Assembly (NCBI RefSeq): GCF_901709675.1
Contig: NC_051101.1
Coordinates: 5,476,501 to 5,540,500, forward strand
Direction of reading: 5' to 3'
Length of the DNA: 64,000 nucleotides
Source of the DNA: Syngnathus acus
Lineage: Eukaryota; Chordata; Actinopteri; Syngnathiformes; Syngnathidae
Positions within the stretch are counted from its first letter, which is position 1; every line of letters begins with the position of its first letter. Below the pieces are notes generated by a model. That model saw nothing but the letters and a program-made list of their open reading frames with translations, was not told the DNA's origin and searched no databases. Positions 37,501-47,200 of this stretch are shown here, in pieces. A program made the translations under genes and the position numbers.

Positions 37501-39075
37501 GCAACAGCTATGATTCGTGTTTCATAATGATTCTTCAGTCTTGTTGATGCTATTTGGGGTTATTTAAATTGGAAAATCGGCCCTGGAACAGGATAATGGA
37601 TGTTGAAAATTGATAGTTTTGATTCAAATGATGTGACTGCATCTAATCGAACCAAACCCAATTGTTCCACTTTAAAATGTATCCAAATATATTTTGAGTT
37701 GTAGTTCATTGGAGCGATGCACCCTCCCCCTAGATGATCGGTGGTTGACTATAAATAATTTATAGTGCTATCTAATAACCTTCCCGTAGAGATCCACAGA
37801 GTGAGAGGAAGTTGACTGGAGGAGCCAACTGGACCCCTCATGTGGCCCCCACAAGCTGGACCACGCCAGGTGTCCCCATGGTGAGAACAACTTCAACTTT
37901 AATCTGCAGTCAAACCTCATGCCACCTGCACATGTAGGTAGTTAACAACATGTATGCTTTGACAAACTGTGAATTTACAACCAGGCTGGAGTGGCTCCTG
38001 GCGGACCTGGAGCAGCGGCTCCTAGTGGAGCAATGGTACCACCAATGAGTGCACAGCCTGGCTTTGGTATGGTGAGTAAAAGTCCTCAATACACTCTATA
38101 CCTAAATATAAGTATAGGTACTTCTGTATAAATGACAGGGAGTAGAAGTACGAATTCAAATCCTGCACTTAAGCGGTTTTATGCAGCCAAACCAATGTGT
38201 TCCAATAGCGTTGCTAAAAAAAAAAAAAAGCTTAACTAATGATAAAAATACCGTAATTTTCGGACTATAAGTCGCACCGGAGTATAAGTCGCACCAGCCA
38301 TAAAATGCCCAAAAAAGTGAAAAAAACCCATATATATGTATATAAGTCGCTCCTGAGTATAAGTCGCCCCCCCACCCAAACTATGAAAAAAAACCGCGAC
38401 TTATAGTCCGAAAATTACGGTACACTTTTTTTTTTTTTTTCCAACTTGTGCCTATAGTGCTGCCCCACAAATGTAGTTGAAAACAAACCATTTTCTTAAA
38501 TAAGGCCATGGATGGCAAACATTTAGCTTCTCTGAATACGCGAATGTAGTATAATCTATACTTAAATGTACCAGCGAAGTATTTTTACTTTGTTCCGTCC
38601 CCCCACTAGTATTTTCATACCTAAGTGACATGTTTAGAAGCCATACTGTATTTCAAGTAAATAAATATGGTCTGCATTCAGCAAGATCTAAGGTCTGTAA
38701 TAAGGTTTCATGGACTCCTTGAAAAATCAGGCAGATTTTCTTTGTGTTCGCCTTTTGTACAAAGCACATGAACTGTTTTCAGCCAGCCGCTGGAGGGCCA
38801 GGAGCTCCCATGATGCAGCCCATGATGGGTCAGCCTATGATCGGTCAGTCCATGATGAGACCTCCTTTTGCTGGCGTGGTTGGAGCTGCACCTGGAGGAC
38901 TTGCAGCACCAGGAGCCCCGGTAAAATTCTTTGAATCAGTGCCGAGTATACAGAATAATATCAAAAACACTCGACATGTCTTGTTTTTTCACAGCTTTCT
39001 CCTGGACCTGCAAGCCAGAGTCCCAAAAAGCCTAAAGATCCTCTGGCAGAGCTCGACCTTAAGGACTTCTTATAA
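20468..39075 (+). CDS. snap91: SNAP91 / AP180 clathrin coat assembly protein, 28 coding exons
   Basis: Complete gene. Exons sum to 2,889 nt (962 residues plus stop TAA 39073-39075), against about 907 in human. The start [19 protein letters not shown] is the family N terminus. AP180 binds PI(4,5)P2, clathrin and AP-2 at presynaptic membranes, sets vesicle size and helps retrieve VAMP2. The order is an ANTH domain (residues 1-289), a long Ala/Pro/Thr-rich disordered region with DLL, DPF, DFFG and DLFG clathrin/AP-2 motifs, and the C terminus [12 protein letters not shown], all as in vertebrate AP180. The paralogue PICALM has a much shorter tail, so snap91 fits better. All introns are GT-AG with consistent phase. 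The least certain boundary is the start of the exon at 32685; an in-frame acceptor at 32585 would add 33 residues that look unlike the family. Confidence 0.95.
20598..25987 (+). other. snap91 intron 1 (5.4 kb)
   Basis: The longest intron of the gene. It begins with TCTG/ATCC simple repeats (20636-20690) and a weak RE1-like match on the minus strand (about 20853-20873, two mismatches in the GGACAG half). A damaged hAT-like end may lie at 23455-23525 (CACGGGCCGCTAATTGAATA). The clearer repeat remnants are at 25540-25692. Sequence about 24140-24480 is more complex and could be regulatory. No exon or RNA gene is supported. Confidence 0.55.
25540..25634 (+). mobile_element. hAT-type non-autonomous element, right end
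   Basis: The sequence ACGTAATTTTGCTTTTACGG, then GGCCACATAAAATGATGTGG, GGCCGGATCTGGCCCCCGGG and CCTTGAGTTTGACACC, is close to the terminus of a very common fish element whose complement begins CAGGGGTGTCAAACTCAAGG. Here the final CCCTG is mutated (CAGTG), and no matching left end was found. Directly after it (25636-25692) is a short reverse-strand piece of another fish repeat (GGAAACCACAGTACCCAGAC). Confidence 0.6.
29620..30072 (+). CDS. snap91: snap91 microexons 10 (9 nt) and 11 (13 nt)
   Basis: Two tiny exons bridge the ANTH domain and the tail: 29620-29628 (AGAGGATAA) and 30060-30072 (GTCACCCACCAAG). Each has AG before it and GTAAG after it. Together they complete the split codon left by exon 9 and give PEDKSPTK, restoring phase 0 for the exon at 30198. 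The 9-nt exon can be skipped without changing frame. The 13-nt exon is needed to fix the phase unless the 9-nt exon and another exon change together. Microexons are common in neuronal genes. Confidence 0.75.
29831..29893 (+). repeat. TATTTATG-type short tandem repeat
   Basis: About eight imperfect copies of an 8-base TTTATGTA/TTCATTTA unit in snap91 intron 10, giving an apparent but meaningless open frame of repeated Leu-Cys-Ile. Confidence 0.8.
30198..37317 (+). CDS. snap91: snap91 modular tail exons 12-24
   Basis: Exons 30198-30367, 30572-30666, 30956-30970, 31132-31326, 32348-32425, 32685-32927, 33937-34020, 34304-34372, 34649-34795, 35566-35637, 35861-36076, 37021-37218, 37299-37317. They encode the disordered clathrin/AP-2 binding region. 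Exons 14-23 are all phase 1-1 and divisible by three, so any could be skipped in frame. Junctions nearly always rebuild an Asp codon (G|AY). Motifs near the borders include [52 protein letters not shown] and DALGDLL. The Ala/Pro/Thr bias matches mammalian AP180. Confidence 0.88.
30719..30765 (+). repeat. Fragment of a pogo/Tigger-type repeat end
   Basis: CAGTGTGACCCTCGCTATAT followed by CGCGGTCTATCATGCGC resembles the CAGTG(N)CCCTCGCTATATCGCGG terminus of a widespread element. No opposite end was seen in this snap91 intron. Confidence 0.4.
31458..31531. repeat. (TA)n microsatellite inside a perfect inverted repeat
   Basis: About 26 TA units (31469-31521) are bounded by ACAATTTTTCA at 31458-31468 and its exact complement TGAAAAATTGT at 31521-31531, so the whole 74-bp stretch is palindromic. 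It lies in the snap91 intron between exons 15 and 16. A second small palindromic cluster (ACTATATATAGT) follows at about 31548-31570. Confidence 0.85.
33163..33322 (+). repeat. Diverged tandem duplication, unit about 80 bp
   Basis: Two adjacent copies, starting CCAATGAGCTATGTTGAAGT at 33164 and CCAAAGAACTATGCTGAAGT at 33246, share GAGCTTATTTTAGA-like and CTGCC...TTGC(G/A)...ATTT blocks. It is non-coding, in a snap91 intron. Confidence 0.6.
35745..35816 (+). repeat. 3' tail of a fish interspersed repeat
   Basis: GGGATGGGCTGCAGCTCACC, TAATGAGGACCAGCATTCC and GGATGGATGGAT match from memory the tail of the high-copy element also present at 48850 and 50195. It ends 45 bases before the snap91 exon at 35861. 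Confidence 0.55.
37790..39075 (+). CDS. snap91: snap91 C-terminal exons 25-28
   Basis: Exons 37790-37880, 37985-38071, 38783-38920 and 38995-39075, all ending in phase 0. They encode [16 protein letters not shown] and [10 protein letters not shown], a Gly/Pro/Ala segment, a Met-rich repeat ([20 protein letters not shown] at the 38783 exon) and [18 protein letters not shown]. The Met/Gln/Pro repeat and the acidic LDLKDFL end are diagnostic of the AP180/CALM family. Confidence 0.92.
38251..38420 (+). mobile_element. 170-bp MITE with CCGTAATTTTCGG termini, TA target duplication
   Basis: A perfect terminal inverted repeat starts CCGTAATTTTCGGACTATAA and runs on through GTCGC (25 bp); the right end is its exact complement ending 38420. 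TA dinucleotides flank it at 38249-38250 and 38421-38422. The interior repeats the string AGTATAAGTCGC. This element is very abundant in many fish genomes. It carries no protein and can fold into a long hairpin within the snap91 pre-mRNA (intron 26). The TA duplication points to mariner/Tc1-superfamily mobilisation. Confidence 0.85.
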
Positions 39076-40755
39076 CACAAATGAAAGACGGGTATGTTGC
39101 AGTCCTCATTTTGTTTTGATAGCTACATATTACTTCATACATTATAAAGTGGACTTAAAGAATCCTTAAGATTCTTGCCTCTCATTGTGGTAAACATGAA
39201 TTGGGAGATGTTAAACAAGTTCAAGTTCATTTTCTTGAAATGAGATAATGAGGGCAGACTAGCGTGTCCTGCAGACAAATATTTTCCTCTGCAGAGTCGG
39301 ATGCTCCCCTCGTTTACCCGGCGTCTGTCAAGATCCCAGGAAGCCAGTGGCCCTGCCATTCTGTCTCTTTTGTCTGCTTCTCGACATAATAAGAGCCTCT
39401 CTCCTCTCCTCCATCTTCTTTCTGTTTCCTTCTCCTGTGTGATGTTGTAGCACCAACTGTGAAAGTGAAACCTAGCGGAGTATAACCAGTATACGAATAT
39501 ATATGAGAAAAGAATTCCAAGTGCGTGCTCATTTAGATGTTCTCAAGTTTTTTGTCTCAAGCAAAATCTCACAAAAAAATCCTGAAAATGTTCTTGAGTG
39601 AAAGTGAAGGAGTATGTGATTAGATTTATTGCTTGTGTTGAATGATGGTCGTACTTTGGTGTCCTAAGCTCCACCCAGTCTTGTCCCCTTAAAGGGGCGG
39701 AGCCCTTCTTCTTCTGCTCTGATTGGATGAGAGTTTAATTAAGTCCTTGTGGTTTATGGAGAACTATGTTGTGTCCTGTGTACAGAAAGGTCCTAATTTA
39801 TGAACATAGACTCCACTGGTGAATTTGACAATTACGTCTATTATGTACTGTACGTGTGCTGAAGAGAAATATCAATGTGAATCTGACATGAAATTGTGAG
39901 GAGTCATGTGAGTGTCATTCAGTCATCATTTGGAGAAAAAAAATGTGATAAATATATTGTATATTATGAAACAAATTGAGTGGGCTTTTGAGACTTTGGA
40001 ACATCAACTGACGCTTTGTGTGTCTTTTTATTTGTGGCTTATTTTTTGTTACTATTTTGTCAGAGTAAGGCAAGTCTTACTTCCAAATCCAATGTTTAGT
40101 GAAAAAGTTATACATCATGGAAAAAAATGTTTTAAAGTGCCCCTCGTTGAAACAATTCCACTCTTTAATGTGTGCACAGTAATGTTTTGTTTGTTTATTT
40201 GTTTGTTTTGTTTTTTTATTTAAAAGAATCCTTATTTGTAGAGACCAATAAATTCAATTGGAGTCAAATAAAATCTTCCACAACCGTTTGTTTTGTTTTG
40301 GGAAGTACCATGGAACATTTTCTATTTAAACAACTGATCTACCTTTGTGTTTTACAGCCTAATTACCAAATCTGTGAGGTATTTTTAACAGTGCACTGCA
40401 ATTTGTTGAATGCTTTTCTTGGGCATCAAGAATTTGTAGTTCCATTGTAAGACATCTAATTGATCACGTGTGCAGCGCAGGAACCCAGTCGTTAACGTTT
40501 TGCCCAACGTTATCTTTCTTATTTTTGTGTGTTTGGATTTGGATGACATGCTGCGTTGCGTTAGAAATACAATGATGTACCTCCTCATTTGAGTTGACTT
40601 TAAAACGCAAGGTTGTACAAAAGAGTGCTGATTCAGATAAAACATTTTCATGGATGGGTTATAAGCATTTTTTTTTGGTCTAATTTATTTTGTGTATGAT
40701 GTCCCTACCCATTGCATGTAAGCCCTTTGAGATGCAATAAATGACTGATTGAACT
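39076..40755 (+). other. snap91: snap91 3' UTR
   Basis: About 1.7 kb of T-rich non-coding sequence after the stop codon. AATAAA signals at 40247-40252 and 40267-40272 could end a shorter transcript, and a third at 40736-40741 (TGCAATAAATGA) a longer one. No splice signal or open frame suggests another gene. Long 3' UTRs with several poly(A) sites are usual in synaptic genes. Confidence 0.55.
40736..40741 (+). terminator. snap91: Likely distal snap91 polyadenylation signal
   Basis: AATAAA about 1.66 kb after the stop codon, followed by a T-rich stretch. Earlier AATAAA copies at 40247 and 40267 may give a shorter isoform. Confidence 0.45.
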
Positions 40756-42379
40756 CATTTTCCCTCTCATTTCTGACATACAAACATATAGTCTTATTTA
40801 TCTCAATTGATTTTGAAAAGAGAGTTGCTTTATGGAGGTTGATTTGGGGGCGTTTGAGTTTTACTGTCAGAAGCTATAAATGTCAGGACAGTGCTCGTAC
40901 AATGATACACAATCTAAATGTGATTCCACGACCCTTATAGTAGCGCAAATGCAACAATGAGTCTTTCAATTGATGCAAAGACTATTGCGGCAACAATAAC
41001 ACACTTTTCACTCACATTTTGTTACTTTTTCTTTGTTCCTGTGCCCTGCAAATTCCTGGGGACCAAATCCAGGGTGAATCCAGCCAGTTTTGATCCAAAA
41101 TCAGATGGGATTGTCTTCTGATCACTCCAACTCTTATGAAGACAATCCATATAGGGAGTCGATGGATACAAATTCCTGTTCTTCTTGTTTTCTTTCAAAA
41201 TGACCACAACATTTTTATTTTGAATATTAATTAAATCTCCAATAAGTACATGTCACTCGTCAAACTCGATATTGCAATCGTTTTCTCTCTTGCAATAAAT
41301 AATCGATACCCCGAGGGCAAATATAGATTTTTTTTTTAGTACAACACACATTAAGATTTACCCCATTGTCACCGTCAGTACTTAATCTCTCCTGTCCTGT
41401 TTGTGGGAGCGCTAATCCCATGAATGAGGGTTAAATAGGCGTAAACAGCGGCCGATGAAAAAGTCGCTTCACGAAGCTGCAAGAATGCAACAGCAAAAAG
41501 CAAATCAAAAACCCACCCGCAAGTTTCCACTCAAAAGTGTGGACCCACTGGATAAAGAATATGCAATATGCAAGAAGTATTTTGCCAAGGTAAAATATAA
41601 CAGCAACACTACGAATCTGCAAAGATCGTTATCACGGCGAACTACTCTTCCAACTTTCCAGGTACTGGACGGGTGAACATAATTCTGCACATAATTGGTT
41701 GCATGTGTCCAATATTTAATGTAATTTTTCTGTTATCTTGTTTAATTGTTAAATTAAAACAGGCCAGTTTTCAGTCCTATTAAGCGCTGTCATGGCCATA
41801 AATGTTCTTCATAAAAATATTTTTGTTATAGTTATGAACAGAAATACACATATTGATCCAGATTAAATTAATGGTTCATCAATCATCATCACGATTAGTA
41901 TCAGGAACTTGGTATTTATTAGAATTTACAAAAAAATGGGAACATAAGCAACATTTTAAAAAAAACCATTGCATTTAATATTACAATGTGATGTTATCAA
42001 ACAATGATTTAATAATGTCTTTGGTCAAATTAAATCCTTTGCATAATAAATCAATTAAATTGTCATGTAAATTATTTAAAGGCTCAGTCCAATTTTAGCA
42101 GCCTCAAAATCATAGTTACAGTAGTAGGCTCCCCTTTCCCTGGAAAAAAAAAGCTGAGTTTGATAAATTAGCACCATGTGTTCTGGATAAGCACCAATTA
42201 TGTGCACATCAATGAGGAAAAAAAAGAAACATTTCACTGCTACAAAGGAAAGCTGGCATGTTAATTTCAATTTAAGGTCCATTGGAACCAGCTCAACGGG
42301 AACAGAAACAAGGCTGTAGACATACAAAACAATTTAGACATACATATTGCAAAACACCAGCTTGTTAAAAGTTCATTCA
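40756..42379. other. Intergenic region between converging snap91 and prss35
   Basis: AT-rich DNA between two genes pointing toward each other. Apart from the BED-finger fragment at 41455-41676, I recognise nothing. Long AT stretches occupy 41700-42060. Confidence 0.6.
41455..41676 (+). pseudogene. Decayed BED-type zinc-finger fragment (ZBED/hAT-derived)
   Basis: A 73-codon open frame contains CKKYFAKVKYNSNTTNLQRS, close to the BED-finger core found in ZBED proteins and hAT transposases (pattern C-x2-C-x-K-V-x-Y-S/N-x-N-T-T-N-L-x-x-H-L). The second zinc-binding Cys is Tyr and the expected His positions are replaced by Ser/Arg, so the zinc site is destroyed. No catalytic transposase domain follows. 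I read it as a relic, perhaps the 5' part of a hAT transposon. The family call rests on this one motif. Confidence 0.45.
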
Positions 42380-42385
42380 TTTATT
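42380..42385 (-). terminator. prss35: Possible prss35 polyadenylation signal
   Basis: TTTATT on the plus strand reads AATAAA on the minus strand, 415 bases beyond the prss35 stop codon. No closer canonical signal was seen. Confidence 0.35.
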
Positions 42386-42799
42386 CATTATATCTATAAT
42401 GTAGTCTGTTTGTGGAATATAGTTTACATAAATTTGTCATTGCTCTCAAGCCATCATCATCTCAATGATCAGAACTTGCATGTTGATGCATATTTTAGAA
42501 ATGTATCCAACGTAGTGAAAAATTGCCACAAATCTAAACAAAAAAAAACAACCAAATAATTAAAATACATATGATTTTCTCCATTTTTTTTTTCAAATAA
42601 ATTAGAAAAGCCACAGTTCTCTATGTGTTTCGGAGTTCCTGTTGTTGTCAACACTGAGTCTGTCTGGCTGTGTCATGTGTTTTTGGTGGGAGGCACAGGC
42701 AGGAAGCCAGACAGGCACCGTGTTGGTGACAGGAGGTGGGAAGTCGAGGAGATTGGGTGTCCTTTGGTTGAAAGGAAGTGGATCTGGATCTGTGTTGTT

Positions 42800-44071
42800 T
42801 TAGGATACCTGGCATTCACTTGAGTCCCCGTGGACCCAGTAGCAGATTTGGGCATATTTGAGAGGCGTTATCCTCACTGCCACGTTGTAATCCTGCTGCA
42901 GCCCATTTCCATTAACATCCACCCACTGATGACCAGAGAAGACCCCGATGATCTTTCTCTTCCACTTTTTCTTGCCTGGCTCTTTGAGACGGATGTAAAC
43001 CCCAGAGCCGCTGGAACCGGGCTTGGCGTCGCAGTACTGGTACAATAAATCAGTAGATTCCTCGGACACAGAGCAAAACCTGTATACCAGATTTCCCGGC
43101 CGGTCATCATCAAAACCAGAGAAGTGGATTCTTCCTGCAGGGAGCTTCTTGACTGAGGGGATAACACCCAGATCCATGTGCTTCACTTTGGGGGCTCGCT
43201 TTAGCTCCAAAACTGCATAGTCATAATCTGCAGTCAGTTCATCAGACACACCTTTGAACCAACCCTTAGGCACTTGGGTTTTCTTAACCCTGGTCCACCG
43301 AAATGAAGGTTTCTCCACCTCTGCGCTGCGGCGACTCCGGCTCTTTCTACCCTTTCCGTCCTTTCCTTTATGGCTCCCTCCCTTGTCTTCCACTTGCTTT
43401 ATTTCTTCTTTGGCACCATCTCCCTTTCTCTTCTTGCCTTTCCCTCGCCCTCCTTTTCCTTTGCCTCCTTTCCCTTTTCGAGATTTTTCCTTGAGAATAC
43501 CAACGCGAAGCTTCTGAACGCCATCCAAATAATCCTTTCCATCATGGATACAGTGGGCAGCCGTCAACACGTGTTTAGGTGACACCAGAACTCCAGAACA
43601 ACCCGTGGAGATCTTGACAGTAGTGGAGAAGGGATACTTAGTGGAGTACTGCTTATCAGAAATAGTGAAGCGGGTATCCGTGCCATACACCTCTCTTTTG
43701 TGACGGGAGCTCGAGGAGTCGTTTCTGGACCAATCGCTCACCTCGTTGAGACCTTGTACGGACACCGAGGTATACGTGCGCGTGCCATTCTCATAAACCG
43801 TCTCGTAGGATAGGAGCTGCTCCAGGTCATCCAGGGAGGGCGAGGGGAGGCCACGCTGACACTCAATCCCACATGTTCCGCTCACCTCTCCCTTAGGATG
43901 AGCTGAGAAGTTGGGACTAGTCAGAGGCAGCGTGCGCCTCTTCCTTACCAGAGGCAAATTCCACTGAGGCCAAGTGTACTCGTCGTCAACCGTTGCAGAC
44001 AGCTCGGTGGCGACAGCCGCCACGACCAACGCCGTCACTGGGAGCAGCACACACAAGTGTAGAGGGCCCAT
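42800..44071 (-). CDS. prss35: PRSS35, secreted trypsin-fold (pseudo)protease; single coding exon
   Basis: 423 codons without interruption, against 413 in human PRSS35, whose coding region is also one exon. Residues 1-25 form a signal peptide (LCVLLPVTALVVAAVA core). The protease domain holds TAAHC (His173), ADYDYAVLEL (Asp284) and KPGSSGSGV (Ser354), so all three triad positions are filled. Mammalian PRSS35 has Thr at the serine position. A Lys/Gly/Arg-rich insert (residues 194-250) separates it from PRSS23, which lacks it. Furin-type motifs lie at residues 43-46, 123-126 and 245-248, and N-glycosylation sequons at Asn54, Asn95 and Asn117. The C terminus HQWVDVNGNG and YNVAVRITPLKYAQICYWVH is typical of PRSS23/35. 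An acceptor 18 bases upstream of the ATG (minus-strand TTTAATTTCAG, ending at 44090) implies a separate 5' UTR exon. In mice the gene is expressed in ovary and remodelling tissue. Confidence 0.93.
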   Translation of the reverse strand: MGPLHLCVLLPVTALVVAAVATELSATVDDEYTWPQWNLPLVRKRRTLPLTSPNFSAHPKGEVSGTCGIECQRGLPSPSLDDLEQLLSYETVYENGTRTYTSVSVQGLNEVSDWSRNDSSSSRHKREVYGTDTRFTISDKQYSTKYPFSTTVKISTGCSGVLVSPKHVLTAAHCIHDGKDYLDGVQKLRVGILKEKSRKGKGGKGKGGRGKGKKRKGDGAKEEIKQVEDKGGSHKGKDGKGRKSRSRRSAEVEKPSFRWTRVKKTQVPKGWFKGVSDELTADYDYAVLELKRAPKVKHMDLGVIPSVKKLPAGRIHFSGFDDDRPGNLVYRFCSVSEESTDLLYQYCDAKPGSSGSGVYIRLKEPGKKKWKRKIIGVFSGHQWVDVNGNGLQQDYNVAVRITPLKYAQICYWVHGDSSECQVS

Positions 44072-44148
44072 TATGAATTGGGCCTGGCACTGAAATTAAA
44101 ACAAAGGGGAGGATGGTTACAGTCTTGAAGCATTCATGCATGTCTAAA

Positions 44149-44215
44149 CAGTGATACCTCGACTTAGTGCCCCGAATTACAAGACTGAGTTTACCATACT
44201 GGTTTGCCTGGTTTG
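44149..44215 (+). repeat. Fragment of pogo/Tigger-like repeat end
   Basis: CAGTGATACCTCGACTTAGT followed by GCCCCGAATTACAAGACTGAG matches from memory the left terminus of a common fish DNA element. Its right end was not found. It lies in the presumed prss35 5' UTR intron. Confidence 0.5.
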
Positions 44216-47200
44216 AATAGAGCAGTTTGTTACTCTCTGATTATCATTTATGTTTTAAAATAAAAACACATAAGCAGTCAGAGGATTTATTTCACAACCG
44301 TTATCAAGTGCGTCAAACCTGTCTATACAAAAGAAGACTTGAAAAAATAGCTACAAGAAACTTACGCAGAGACAATTCCGGACGTGCCCCACCAGGCCAT
44401 AGCTTCCGGTTTGTCCCAACATTTAATATTTAAACTTCATACAACAAATAAGAAATGTATTTCTTGATATTCCCTCGTGTTTTTTACCCACATATTACAG
44501 TGCTATTTGTGTTCATTAAACACTTTAATTTGGAGGGTGGAACAGATCGATGGATTCTCAGTTTGTATCAAAGGGCAATGTTGATGTAATATATGAGTAA
44601 ATTGAGTTATGACCTTACTATGGAAGAAATTATTCTTGTATGTCTTGTTACCACTAGATTCTAAGTAATATATGATGTACACTTCAACACTCAGAACTCA
44701 AACAATTTGCGGTCAAACAAGTGAAAATCAAACAACAGTAAAAAAAAAACAATAGTCCCCCTTTTCCCTCAAAAATGTTTTGATAAACCCGATACTTCAC
44801 AGTTCCAGGTCGTTTGCAGACTTCCAGTCAAAACAATGTACAGTATGAGTGAATATTAACTATACGTATATGGTAAATGTCTTTATTTCTACCAATTAAT
44901 ATCAATCCATTATCTCTACCCAGAATATCTGCTGCATTATGTAACCATAGTTCTCTTTTATGTAGCTAGGTCAGAGTTAGCAGACATTTCTTCGAGCTAG
45001 TAAATGTTACAAGTGGTCAAACAGTACCACTGACTTTTTTGAACTGCAATTGGCAGGCTGAGAAAAATAGTTTTGAAATTCATCCAACCATCCATTTTCT
45101 GAACAGCTTTTTTGTGTATTTAATAAAAATTGTTTCGAACTATATTGTGTAGAATCAAATATAATAATTGAGTCGCTTTCCTGGGCTACATAGATTTCTC
45201 AGGGGATAAAGCCCTCCCTTGTCCCGGTGTAGCACCATCCCTGCCCAACACCCGCCCTTCAGACCAAATGGCCCCTTATCGGATGTGCTCTGTCAGCGCC
45301 CCTAAAATAATGATCCTAGGATTGCCCCTGAAACTGCTTTTTCTCAACTCCAAGCATGTCTATATTGTACATAAGCCTATGCAAGGCCCTCGATGGTACC
45401 TCACATAAGGACTGACCCATTACTGGCATGGTAACAGAATAAATTAAACTCATAAGTCAAGCTACTACTTAGATTCCAGTATTTCTTCTGTTGACCATGA
45501 TTTCCCAAACAAACTGAAGGTCGAACAGAAGTTTCTGTGTGTTTGCAGCCTGGTGGAGCGCTGTCCAGGACAAGCATCCTTGACATCACGATAATGTTAG
45601 TCCCAAAATTACCTCCAATTAAGGACATGCATTTGTTACCTATAAGTTATAAATTTTGTATCGTAACGCTAAACACAGCCATCAAAAAAATAAAACCATC
45701 CAGTTCATTATATTGTTAAGTGCACTTTGAGGAAACAAATAGGGACACAGGGAATTCTTTCATTTAAAAAAGTAAAATGCAGTTCAGCTTCACTTTCTCG
45801 GGTGTATGAATAACTAGGCTTTCTTTAAAATTTGGAAGCCTAAAACACAGCTCCATCTCTGGCCATAGGGAGGCAGTATGTACCAGAGTTCCGCAGACCC
45901 TCCAGTTTATGCACAGCAGTTCAGGTACTGTAGTGCTGCAGACCATTTCTCCAGATCTTTTCTGCAAGTCTGCACAAATTGATCAGTTGTATTCATAGTC
46001 TGGGGATAAACTGGCCACTAGCTAAGTTGTTGCATCAGCTCTATGGTTAAGAGATTTATATGGAGTTTGAGTCACTGCTGTGGTTAGCACTGAGGTAAGA
46101 ATGAACCATCATTCTCAAAATGAGCTCAAGACAGTGGCTTGGATGTTTGCCACACTGGTTAACCTTCTCTTTTAGTTATGACCACGTCTGGTTTCCTCAA
46201 CACCACTCGTCTCCCGTGTCATTAAATGACAGGACACGTGCAGCATGCGCATTTGGTATGGCACTGATACAACCATATTCCTGATAACCCAGAAAAGAAA
46301 AGGCTGTTTGATCACAAAGTTGGAAAATGTCATGTCGTCAGCTTCACTGTGGTCATGAAGTCACGCAAACAACTTCCAAACGCATGAGGAGAAAGTCGTT
46401 TGGATGCTGCTGCAGACAGTCTGATATCTGCACTTTCCAGCTGGAGGATTTACCTCCGGTGGTGTGCGCTGTGGTGGGGGTTAGGGTGGGCTGAGGAGGG
46501 GGGTGGACCAGGCAGCTTCCAAAGACACATTCCTTTTCAGTTATATGGAAGTGCAGTATTACAATGAGCTGCAACTCAGCATCATTCATTGATGAGATGC
46601 AATGAACTCAGCTACCAGAAACAGTTCCAGTTTCTTTCCGGACTTGGCAATTGTGCAAAAGTACAGAACCTCCAATTTGTTTGGATTTCTTTTTCCCATA
46701 GCAAATACTGGGAATAGAATCAATCTGTTCCAGGGTTTTAAACTTCACCGTCATAACATTGATAAAGACTATACTGATAAGGATTGCACTAACTTTTGAC
46801 ATTTATGCAAAGATAACATACAGCTTAACGATAAAGTAATAAACTACGTAGCTGACTATGTAGCATTGAAAGTTTTTTTTACACTTATGGCAACCCCCCT
46901 GAAGTCCATTTTTGCTTTACATCACTGAGACACCAGTAGAGGCATAGACCAGGTCCAAAAAAATGCAAAAAAGCACTTTGAAAAACCGTAAAAATAAAAT
47001 GACTTCAACTTGAAGACTTGGCTGATGTGAAGCACGCATCCCTTTAAAGTAGGGGCCAAGAAAACCTGCCAAAAACAAAGGATAATAAAACAAGCCCCCA
47101 AAAGCACAAAGCCTTAATTGAGACTAAAATGACCTTTGGTGTCTGTTCAATTTCACACTCCTTCAGCCAGATTCAGACTTCACAAAAAAACACTGGAAAG

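Noticed and set aside
43254-43582. Plus-strand open frames opposite prss35
   Set aside because: They are antisense shadows of the Lys/Gly-rich prss35 insert, which gives Pro/Leu/Phe/Ser-rich translations.
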